A DNA stretch of 7,082 bases from Oscillospiraceae bacterium (lineage in GTDB: Bacteria; Bacillota; Clostridia; Oscillospirales; Oscillospiraceae), in contig JAEDLP010000088.1 in the NCBI GenBank assembly GCA_016295225.1, positions 1 to 7,082 of the forward strand, given 5' to 3'. How positions within the stretch are numbered: the stretch's first letter is position 1; every line of letters begins with the position of its first letter. The notes below the pieces were generated by a model, which saw nothing but the letters and a program-made list of their open reading frames with translations, did no database searches and had not been told where the DNA came from. This document shows, one piece after another, positions 1 to 6,025 of the stretch. A program made the position numbers and the translations under genes.

Positions 1-2
1 TC

Positions 3-803
3 ATCTCCCGCTTCTCCGCCAACAAGTCCAAGTCCAAGCAGGCCACCGCCCGCCGTAAGCTGCTGGACAAGCTGACAGTTGAAGAGATGCCCGCCTCCTC
101 CCGCCGCTATCCCTGGGTGTCCTTCTCCCCCGACCGTGAAGTGGGTAAGGATATCCTCTTCGTCACCAACGTCTCCAAGACCATCGACGGCGTAAAGGTT
201 CTGGACAACGTCTCCTTTATCCTGGAGCACGGCGACAAGGTGGCCTTCATCGGCGACAATGAAAACGCACACACCGCGCTGTTCAAGATCCTGGCCGGCG
301 AAATGGAACCCGACGAAGGCACCGTCAAGTGGGGGCAGACCGCAACCCACTCCTACTTCCCCAAGGACAACACCCCTTACTTCCAGGACAACGACGACAA
401 CCTCATCGAATGGCTGCGTCAGTTCTCCCCCGATCCCCAGGAGCAGTACCTGCGTGGATTCCTGGGTCGTATGCTCTTCTCCGGAGATGAAGTGTACAAG
501 CCCGTGAAGGTCATCTCCGGCGGCGAGAAGGTCCGCTGCATGCTCTCCCGCATGATGCTCTCCGGCGCCAACGTTCTGATGCTGGATCAGCCCACCAACC
601 ACCTGGACCTGGAATCCATCGCCGCCCTGAACAATGGCCTGGAGGCTGTCAAGTGCAACGTCATGGTGGCTTCCCACGACCATCAGCTCATCGAGACCGT
701 CTGCAACCGCGTCTTTGACTTCACCGCCGACGGCAAACTCATCGACCGCAAGATGACCTACGACGAGTATCTGGAGCGCCAGGCCGCCGCCAACAACGCT
801 TAA
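3..803 (+). CDS. ABC-F family ATPase, C-terminal half (5' end outside window)
   Basis: The frame is open from the left edge and 266 residues are visible. ABC-F proteins are soluble twin-ATPase proteins without membrane segments that act on the ribosome (translation factors or antibiotic target protection); full length is usually about 520-550 residues, so the first ATPase domain is missing here. The visible part starts in the charged interdomain linker (FSANKSKSKQATARRK), followed by the second ATPase domain: signature SGGEK (516-530), Walker B LMLDQPTNHLD with the PTNHLD hallmark of ABC-F, H-switch ASHDH (H at 675-677), and an extended C-terminus ending ERQAAANNA. The linker and the CMLSRMMLSGANVL stretch resemble the YbiT/YkpA-like lineage, from memory. 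Two oddities: the Walker A site reads GDNENAHT (252-275), lacking the P-loop glycines and lysine, and the catalytic Glu after Walker B is Gln (588-590). Family is certain; ribosomal role is inferred. Confidence 0.93.
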   Translation: MSRFSANKSKSKQATARRKLLDKLTVEEMPASSRRYPWVSFSPDREVGKDILFVTNVSKTIDGVKVLDNVSFILEHGDKVAFIGDNENAHTALFKILAGEMEPDEGTVKWGQTATHSYFPKDNTPYFQDNDDNLIEWLRQFSPDPQEQYLRGFLGRMLFSGDEVYKPVKVISGGEKVRCMLSRMMLSGANVLMLDQPTNHLDLESIAALNNGLEAVKCNVMVASHDHQLIETVCNRVFDFTADGKLIDRKMTYDEYLERQAAANNA

Positions 804-833
804 ATTTGAATCAAAACCACGAATGAACCAGTG

Positions 834-913
834 GACAGTCTGTCGAAAAAGCCCAGCTATCCCTCAATGCCACTTTCTTAATCTCATTGAGCGTTGCCGG
901 ACTTTTCGACAGA
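834..913. repeat. Nested intergenic inverted repeat
   Basis: Two arms, TCTGTCGAAAA at 839-849 and TTTTCGACAGA at 903-913, are perfect 11-bp complements about 53 bases apart. Inside lies a second pair, CTCAATG (863-869) with CATTGAG (885-891), around a 15-base loop. At the left end there is also a small palindrome GACAG-T-CTGTC (834-844). The stretch has no gene and no plausible ribosome site. The structure could be part of the transcript end of the ABC-F gene, or a copy of a dispersed intergenic element; a single window cannot separate these. The pairing is read directly from the sequence; any role is inference. Confidence 0.6.
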
Positions 914-915
914 AT

Positions 916-956
916 AAATAGACCGGACAGTATTAACGCTGTCCGGTCTATTTTTT
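916..956. terminator. Bidirectional rho-independent terminator
   Basis: A 12-bp perfect stem (919-930 with 939-950; GC-rich core GACCGGACAG) encloses an 8-base loop (TATTAACG) and is extended by three A-T pairs on the outside. On the + strand it runs into six T (951-956), which suits termination of the ABC-F transcript. On the - strand the same stem is followed by TTTATTCT, a weaker but plausible U-tract for the RND operon. The - strand stop codon of the RND gene (957-955) overlaps the + strand T-tract, so the two convergent units share the terminator with no spare sequence. Confidence 0.92.
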
Positions 957-3900
957 ACTGTTCCGAAGGGGTGTCGGGTTGAGAAAGGGTGGGTTCCTCG
1001 ATCTGATCCGTACCTGCAAAGGCAGGTTGAACTGCCTCTTCTGCCTCGGCGATCCGTCTGAGCAGCTCCCGGCGTCTGCGCTCGCTCCGCTGCCGCAGGG
1101 GCCGGCCGATCCGATCGGACAGGCTGTCCAGCAGAGAGTAGTAGACGGGGGTGAACAGCAGGGTGACCACGGTGGAGATCGCCATGCCAAAGATCATGAC
1201 GATGCCCATGGGTCGAAGCATCTCGTTGCCCTCGCCGGTGCCGACTGCCATGGGGATCATGGCCAGCACGGTAGTCATGGTGGTCATCAGGATGGGCCGC
1301 ACACGGAGGGGACAGGCCGTCAAAATGGCATCGTTCTTTTCCATGCCGTTGGCCCGGCGGATGCTGATGTAGTCCACCAGGACGATAGAGGAGTTGACCA
1401 CGGTGCCCACCAGCATAATGAGGGCCAGCAAAACCACCATGGAGATATCCTGCCGGGTCAGCGGCAGACCAAACAGGGCGCCGGACAGAGCAATGGGCAG
1501 GATGAGCATGACCATGACGGGCATGAGAAAGGACTCGAACTGGGCGGCCAGGATGAAATATACCAGGCCGGTGGCCACCACCATGGCTAGCAGCAGGGTC
1601 TGGAAATTTTCCATGATCTCTGTGTACGTGCCGCTGATTTCTGCCCGGTAGCCATCGGGGATGGGATAGCTGTCCAGAACGGCTTGGACTTGCTCTGTGA
1701 TGGCAGTGGTGTCACCGCTGATGGAATCGCCGATGATCTGGACCTGCCGGACTTGATTGGTTCTGGAAATGGTCTGGGGGGTCAGCTCCACATAGACGTC
1801 GGCCACCGAAGACAGGGGAACGGTGCCTCCCATAGGGGTGGCCACGGGCATAGAGCGCACGGCGTCCAGGCTCTCCGAGCCGACACCGCTGCCTTTGACC
1901 ACCACATCCAGATCGCTGCCGTTCAGGGTCACGGTGGTGGCGGTGGAGCCGGTAAGCTCCGCCCGGACCGCCGCACCGACGGTGGCTGCAGTCAAGCCGT
2001 ATTGAGCTGCCGCCCCATGGTTTACCGAGACGCTGATGGCGGGGACATTCTTTTCCAGAGAATTGGTTACCCCGGTGGAGTCGGGCAGGGCGGCGATCTC
2101 CCGAGTCAGGTCAGTAGAGATCTGGGTAAGGGTGTTGTAATCGGGGCCGCTGATATCCACCTGGATATTGTTTCCGCCGATCATGGAAGTCAGCATGCTG
2201 GAGGCAGCCACAGTGATCTCGCACCCGGCAATGTCCCGGAAGAGGGGTTTCAGGGCGTTGGCCACCTCTTCGCTGGACCGATCCCTCTGCCCCTTTTCCA
2301 CCAGGTTGGCGGTGATGGAGACCGACTCGGTGCTGCCGCTGTCCATCAGGCCGCCGCCAATGGTCATGTAGAGGTTATCCAGTTCTGGACAGTTTTCCTG
2401 AACCAGGGCAGCCACTCGGTCAGCGTAGGCGGAGGTGTCCTCCAGCTCTGTCCCGGTGGGCATCTCGATGTCGATACTCACCATGCCCTGGTCCATGTCG
2501 GGGAGGAGGATCAGGTTGGTAGTCATGCAGCTGAGCAGGAAGCCGATCACCAGGGCCACAGAGATCAGGCAGGCTTTTAGCCGGTGCTGAATAAAATAGG
2601 CGAGGGTCCAGTTGTATTTGTCGGAAAGGACAGCAATTTTATCCGCAAACTTGGATTTTTTCCGCTGTCCTGTCAGCTTTTGCAGGCGCACCGCGTTCTC
2701 ATCCAGCAGGAAGTAGCACAGGAGAGGGACCAGGGTGAGAGCGATGAGAAGGGAGGAGAAAATCAGAAAGGCTACGGTAAGAGAGAAGTCTTTGAACAGC
2801 ATCCCTGCCATGCCGCCGCTGAGACCGATAGGGAGGAAGACAGCGATGGTGGTGAGACTGGAGGCGCTGATGGAGTTGACTACCTCACCGGTGCCCAGGA
2901 CGCAGCTGTCGTATTTGCTGAACCCGTCACCGGCATACCGGTAGATGTTTTCCAGGACCACGATGGAGTTGTCCACCACCATGCCGATACACATGGCGAT
3001 GCCGCCCAGACTCATAATGTTCATCGAGATATGGAAGACGTTCATCATCAGGAAGACGGTCAACACGCAGAAAGGCATGGACAGGGAAATCGTGATGGTG
3101 GGACCGCTCTTGCGCAGAAAGACGAAAACCACGACGGCAGACAGGATCACACCCAGGACAATATTTTGGATGGCGTTGTTGGCCACCTGCATGATATAGT
3201 CGCTGGCCTTATAAACCACCAGGGGATTCACGCTGGCGTTGTCCTCCTGCAGTTCTGCTAAGGCTTTCATAATTTTGTTGGAGATTTCCACGTCATTGGC
3301 GCCAGAGCGCTTATTGACATTCAGAATGACACAGTGCTGGCCGTCCATCTTGGCCGAACTGTCTCCCAGGTTGGAATCCAGATAGACAGAGGCGATCTCG
3401 CTCAGGCGGACGGAGCCGCCGGTGGGCAGGAAGATGACGGTGTTGGCCACATCCTCCACGGTTTGGTACTGTCCGCTGGTGGTGGCGGTGAGAATGTTGG
3501 TGCCGTTGTGGACGTTGCCTCCTGGGATGAGGACGTTAGCCGCCGCCAGATAGTTGGATACGTCAGTGATGCTCAGGCCATAGCCGGTCATAGCGGTGGT
3601 GTTGATCTCCACTGTGATCTGCTGCTGGACACCGCCGGTGACCTCCACCGATGCGACGCCGTCCAGACGCTCCAGAGCGGGGCCGACGGTGTCATCGGCG
3701 ACGGACTGGAGCTGGACCAGATCGCTGCCGGTGAGGGCGATGACAGCTACAGGCATCATATCGTTGATGTTGAAGTTGTAAATGATGGGATCGGTACAGC
3801 CGTCAGGCAGGGTCAGCATGTCGAACTTTTCCCGTAGCTTGATGGCGGCGGCGTCCACGTCGGTGCCATCTTGGTAGGTGATCATGACCATGCTGACATT

Positions 3901-4158
3901 CTCTGAGGAGGAGGACTCGATGGAATCCACACCGGCCAGGGTGGAGATGCTGGATTCCAGCGGCCGGGTGACCAGCTCCTCGATATCCTCGGGACTGGCG
4001 CCCACATAGGTGCTGACCACCACAGCGGCGGGATACTCCATGTTGGGCATGAGGGAGAGCTTGAGGTTGGTATAGAAAGCTACACCGAAAATAGCAATCA
4101 TCACGAAAGCCATGATGGTAGTGACTTTATGTTTAATACAAAAGGCTGCGATTTTCAT
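955..4158 (-). CDS. RND-family efflux transporter (HAE1/AcrB-like, Gram-positive type)
   Basis: This 1067-residue protein is full length for the AcrB-type RND family: a proton-driven inner-membrane pump, normally a trimer. The two-fold repeat is visible. TM1 lies at about residues 11-30, the first porter domain at 31-325, TM2-6 at about 330-485, TM7 near 526-546, the second porter domain at 550-848, and TM8-12 at about 852-1008. TM4 carries GMVVDNSIVVLEN with Asp396 (2971-2973) at the position of AcrB Asp407; the next residue is Asn where AcrB has Asp408. TM10 carries VVNSSIVLVDY, with Val921 where AcrB has the relay Lys940. Both match the Gram-positive SwrC/YerP-like lineage as I recall it. 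The C-terminal tail (about 1010-1067) is Arg-rich, then acidic. The ATG lies 3 bases after the adaptor's stop codon and is preceded by GAGGTG, so the two are coupled. Substrate is not predictable; drugs, bile acids, lipids and surfactant-like molecules are all possible. Confidence 0.95.
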   Translation of the reverse strand: MKIAAFCIKHKVTTIMAFVMIAIFGVAFYTNLKLSLMPNMEYPAAVVVSTYVGASPEDIEELVTRPLESSISTLAGVDSIESSSSENVSMVMITYQDGTDVDAAAIKLREKFDMLTLPDGCTDPIIYNFNINDMMPVAVIALTGSDLVQLQSVADDTVGPALERLDGVASVEVTGGVQQQITVEINTTAMTGYGLSITDVSNYLAAANVLIPGGNVHNGTNILTATTSGQYQTVEDVANTVIFLPTGGSVRLSEIASVYLDSNLGDSSAKMDGQHCVILNVNKRSGANDVEISNKIMKALAELQEDNASVNPLVVYKASDYIMQVANNAIQNIVLGVILSAVVVFVFLRKSGPTITISLSMPFCVLTVFLMMNVFHISMNIMSLGGIAMCIGMVVDNSIVVLENIYRYAGDGFSKYDSCVLGTGEVVNSISASSLTTIAVFLPIGLSGGMAGMLFKDFSLTVAFLIFSSLLIALTLVPLLCYFLLDENAVRLQKLTGQRKKSKFADKIAVLSDKYNWTLAYFIQHRLKACLISVALVIGFLLSCMTTNLILLPDMDQGMVSIDIEMPTGTELEDTSAYADRVAALVQENCPELDNLYMTIGGGLMDSGSTESVSITANLVEKGQRDRSSEEVANALKPLFRDIAGCEITVAASSMLTSMIGGNNIQVDISGPDYNTLTQISTDLTREIAALPDSTGVTNSLEKNVPAISVSVNHGAAAQYGLTAATVGAAVRAELTGSTATTVTLNGSDLDVVVKGSGVGSESLDAVRSMPVATPMGGTVPLSSVADVYVELTPQTISRTNQVRQVQIIGDSISGDTTAITEQVQAVLDSYPIPDGYRAEISGTYTEIMENFQTLLLAMVVATGLVYFILAAQFESFLMPVMVMLILPIALSGALFGLPLTRQDISMVVLLALIMLVGTVVNSSIVLVDYISIRRANGMEKNDAILTACPLRVRPILMTTMTTVLAMIPMAVGTGEGNEMLRPMGIVMIFGMAISTVVTLLFTPVYYSLLDSLSDRIGRPLRQRSERRRRELLRRIAEAEEAVQPAFAGTDQIEEPTLSQPDTPSEQ

Positions 4159-4161
4159 GGC

Positions 4162-5322
4162 TTACACCTCGGCAGAAACGATGCGAACCTCGGCGCCTTC
4201 GGAGAGATAGAACTGTCCCACCGTGACCAGCTTCTCTCCGCCGGTGAGTCCGGCGGTGATCTCGGTGACACCGTTGCCTACCAGGCCGGTTTCCACGGTT
4301 ATCTTATGGGCCAGATTGCTGCTGTCCACCGTGTAGACATACTGGCCGTCCAGGCCGGTCTGGATGGCCTCCGAGGGAACCACCACCACGTTGCTCTGGG
4401 TGTCTGTGAAGAAGGTGATATCGGCGAACATGCCGGAGAGGAGCCCACCGGCGGAGCCCGAAGGGATACGAATGGTCACGCCGTAGAGGCGGGTTTGAGG
4501 ATTGGGGGACTGGTCCACCGAGGCAATGGAGGCCTGAAATTCCTTTCCTGCGGAGGCGATGACGACGTTAGCCTTTCCACCCACGGAGAGTTTGGACACC
4601 AGGGCCTCCGAGACTGCGGTGGTGATCTCCCTGTCGGAGGTGGAATCTATGGTGGCTACCGGGGCGCTGGGGGAGACAAAGGTATTTTTGGCGGCATTTA
4701 GGGACAGAATGTTCCCGGAGATGGGGGCAACCACATTGCCGTTACGGTCAATGTTGACCAGGGAGGATTCCAGTTGGGCGATATTGGCCTTGTAGTTCTG
4801 TATGCTCACCTCCAGCTGGCTGAGGGCGGAGTTCATGCTGGCACGGGCATTTTCCAGCTGGAGCTTGGCGTTATCCACCTCCATCTGGGAGGCGGCGCCG
4901 ATCTCAAACAGAGCCTGAGTGTCTTCGACGTTCTTTTCAGCCATGGCAACCTGTTTGGAGAGGACGGCGGCTTGGTCGTTATAGCTCTTCTGGGCGGCTT
5001 CGTAGCTTTTGACTGCGGTTTCGTAGTTGGCCCAAGTGGAGGTCATGTCCAGGGTACAGATAGTCTGACCGGCAGAGACGTAGTCTCCCACCTCTACGTA
5101 CACGTTGGTGCAGCGGACAGAGAGAGCCACGAAAACCGATTCCTGGTTGCCGGAGGCAACCTGACCGGAGACATTACTTTCCGCAGAGATCGAACCCTTT
5201 TCTACCATAGCAATTTCAACAGGGGTGGTGTTGTCGGGTTCCTGCACTTCTTCCTCGCCGCAGCTGCAGAGCAGAAATAACATGGTCAAGGCTATTGCAA
5301 CGCAAAGGATGGTTTTTTTCAT
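4162..5322 (-). CDS. RND membrane-fusion (periplasmic adaptor) lipoprotein
   Basis: A 386-residue adaptor of the HlyD/AcrA family, partner of the RND pump downstream. The N-terminus is a lipoprotein signal: MKK, a hydrophobic run, then lipobox LCSC with the lipidated Cys at residue 21, followed by an acidic linker (GEEEVQEPD). The order of domains is classical: first lipoyl half at about 65-92 (VEVGDYVSAGQTICTLD), alpha-helical coiled-coil hairpin at about 95-190 with a tip-like FEIGAASQMEVDNA, second lipoyl half at 196-226 (VVAPISGNI), beta-barrel at about 231-308, and membrane-proximal domain at about 310-383 (VVVVPSEAI). In Gram-negative bacteria the hairpin tip docks a TolC-type channel; none is present here, so in a monoderm cell the adaptor would sit lipid-anchored on the outer face of the membrane. 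The start is supported by AGGAGG (5330-5335) 7 bases upstream. It follows marR by 57 bases and precedes the pump by 3. Confidence 0.94.
   Translation of the reverse strand: MKKTILCVAIALTMLFLLCSCGEEEVQEPDNTTPVEIAMVEKGSISAESNVSGQVASGNQESVFVALSVRCTNVYVEVGDYVSAGQTICTLDMTSTWANYETAVKSYEAAQKSYNDQAAVLSKQVAMAEKNVEDTQALFEIGAASQMEVDNAKLQLENARASMNSALSQLEVSIQNYKANIAQLESSLVNIDRNGNVVAPISGNILSLNAAKNTFVSPSAPVATIDSTSDREITTAVSEALVSKLSVGGKANVVIASAGKEFQASIASVDQSPNPQTRLYGVTIRIPSGSAGGLLSGMFADITFFTDTQSNVVVVPSEAIQTGLDGQYVYTVDSSNLAHKITVETGLVGNGVTEITAGLTGGEKLVTVGQFYLSEGAEVRIVSAEV
4165..4170 (-). promoter_or_regulatory. Ribosome binding site of RND gene inside adaptor gene
   Basis: GAGGTG lies in the last codons of the adaptor gene, 6 bases before the RND ATG at 4158. 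Its position, with the adaptor TAA in the gap between it and the ATG, points to translational coupling that would keep adaptor and pump in balance. Confidence 0.75.
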
Positions 5323-5329
5323 TGGGATA

Positions 5330-5335
5330 CCTCCT
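5330..5335 (-). promoter_or_regulatory. Ribosome binding site of adaptor gene
   Basis: A perfect AGGAGG stands 7 bases upstream of the adaptor ATG (5322). No promoter is evident in the 57-base gap after marR, so the adaptor is most simply read from the marR transcript. Confidence 0.8.
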
Positions 5336-5379
5336 GGGGATGATGCGTGGAGCGGGATGCGCCCTGGAGCAGAGAAACC

Positions 5380-5847
5380 TCAAAGTTCGGCCTTGCTCAG
5401 ATTGGTTTCGATTTTCTCTAAGAGCTTGGACAAGGTTGCCAGTTCTTCCTGGGTCAACCCTTGAACCATCAATTCGTTGATCTGCAAAAAGATTTGGCCT
5501 GCTAAGCTGCTGAGTTGGCGGCCGTATTCCGTCAGCACCAGCTTCTTCAGACGGGCGTCGTGGGGAACAGCCTGCCGCTGAATGAAGCCTTTCTTTTCCA
5601 GGGTGTTGAGCATGCTGCTCACGGTAGAGCGGCGGAGTTTAAAAAACTGTTCGATATCTTTTTGATAGACATCCGAACCATCTTGGAGGAGCAAATACCC
5701 CAGTGTGGAAACTTGAGAGATTGTCATTCCACCGGGAGGAGGGGAATCAATGCAATCGCATGAATGTGTGATGGCAATACGGTGGAGCTGATTGACAATG
5801 CGCGCCAACTGGGTGACTGTCAAATTAGGACAAATCTGTTTCTCCAA
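5380..5847 (-). CDS. MarR-family transcriptional regulator (TTG start)
   Basis: A 155-residue winged-helix regulator, normal length for MarR proteins, which bind DNA as dimers and usually release it on binding a small ligand or on oxidation. The winged helix covers about residues 41-109: helix region YQKDIEQFFKL, recognition helix RRSTVSSMLNTLEKKG (72-87), and wing PHDARLKKLVLT (95-106) with the family's Asp and Arg. Flanking helices at 5-30 and 111-150 would form the dimer interface. I chose TTG at 5847 because GGGAGGTG stands 6 bases upstream; the frame stays open to an ATG at 6027, but that stretch contains the gene's own promoter and reaches the start of the divergent gene. A CDC motif (Cys30, Cys32) next to His28 is unusual and could sense redox state or metal, which is speculative. 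First gene of the efflux operon and presumably its repressor. Confidence 0.93.
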   Translation of the reverse strand: MEKQICPNLTVTQLARIVNQLHRIAITHSCDCIDSPPPGGMTISQVSTLGYLLLQDGSDVYQKDIEQFFKLRRSTVSSMLNTLEKKGFIQRQAVPHDARLKKLVLTEYGRQLSSLAGQIFLQINELMVQGLTQEELATLSKLLEKIETNLSKAEL

Positions 5848-5853
5848 GAAGTT

Positions 5854-5861
5854 CACCTCCC
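5854..5861 (-). promoter_or_regulatory. Ribosome binding site that fixes the marR TTG start
   Basis: GGGAGGTG is a near-perfect anti-16S match 6 bases before TTG at 5847. No comparable site precedes the in-frame ATG at 6027 at useful distance within a transcribed leader, because the likely transcription start is near 5884. Confidence 0.85.
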
Positions 5862-5889
5862 AAAATGTTAGAAATCGTACAATGTAAAA

Positions 5890-5918
5890 ATGATACACTA
5901 TCTTAACAAAAGTGTCAA
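5890..5918 (-). promoter_or_regulatory. Sigma-A-like promoter of the marR-adaptor-RND operon
   Basis: Read leftward: -35 TTGACA (5918-5913, perfect consensus), a 17-base spacer, and -10 TATCAT (5895-5890, four of six consensus bases). Transcription would start near 5884-5882, giving a leader of about 36 bases that contains the marR ribosome site. Two short palindromes, GATA-N3-TATC (5892-5902, over the -10) and TACA-N1-TGTA (5878-5886, at the start point), might be operator half-sites, but each is too short to rely on. Confidence 0.82.
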
Positions 5919-5948
5919 TAAAAAGCAAATGGAGGGAGAAAACATCTC

Positions 5949-5970
5949 TCGCCTGAGAATTGTCAGGAGA
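5949..5970. promoter_or_regulatory. Candidate MarR operator (22-bp imperfect palindrome)
   Basis: A dyad centred between 5959 and 5960 has 9 of 11 pairs matching. Its core is CCTGA-N6-TCAGG (5952-5956 with 5963-5967) with AATT at the centre, and outer TC/GA pairs. Length and symmetry suit a MarR dimer, and it covers the -35 box (5960-5965) of the rightward promoter, so binding would block the ABC exporter gene. It lies about 30 bases upstream of the marR -35. Symmetry is seen directly; the binding protein is inferred from neighbourhood. Confidence 0.5.
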
Positions 5971-5988
5971 TTTGGGAAACGATATAAT
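5960..5988 (+). promoter_or_regulatory. Sigma-A-like promoter of the ABC exporter gene
   Basis: -35 TTGTCA (5960-5965, one mismatch to consensus), a 17-base spacer, and a perfect -10 TATAAT (5983-5988). Transcription would start near 5995, leaving a leader of about 30 bases before the ATG at 6026. It is divergent from the marR promoter, with the two -35 boxes about 41 bases apart. Confidence 0.82.
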
Positions 5989-6013
5989 GAAATCAAGCAT
6001 TGACTGTTTTTCC

Positions 6014-6018
6014 GGAGG
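6014..6018 (+). promoter_or_regulatory. Ribosome binding site of ABC exporter gene
   Basis: GGAGG stands 7 bases before the ATG at 6026 and fixes this start; no competing upstream start follows the predicted transcription start. Confidence 0.8.
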
Positions 6019-6025
6019 ATCTCCC

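Noticed and set aside
1684..2580. Long open frame (298 codons) on the + strand opposite the RND gene, with similar ones at 979-1590, 2584-3261 and 3334-3837
   Set aside because: They lie antisense to an unmistakable RND coding frame, have Gly/His/Asp-rich composition typical of the complement of GC-rich codons, match no family I know and lack good ribosome sites.
4129..5280. Open frames on the + strand opposite the adaptor gene (4129-4701, 4774-5280)
   Set aside because: Shadows of the adaptor reading frame: same compositional signs, no ribosome sites, no recognisable domain.
5323..5379. Possible attenuator or separate promoter between marR and the adaptor gene
   Set aside because: The 57-base gap shows only a weak GGG/CCC pairing, no T-tract and no convincing -10/-35 pair; simple co-transcription explains it.
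1..5847. The idea that ABC-F, RND and ABC exporter form one antibiotic-resistance island
   Set aside because: The ABC-F gene is convergent and separated by a terminator, and it resembles the widespread housekeeping-type YbiT-like group rather than dedicated resistance proteins; no mobile-element genes or clear compositional break are visible.
6014..6024. Small hairpin GGAG-GAT-CTCC over the exporter ribosome site, possibly a translational switch
   Set aside because: Only 4 bp with a 3-base loop and no alternative partner structure visible; many strong ribosome sites form such pairs by chance.
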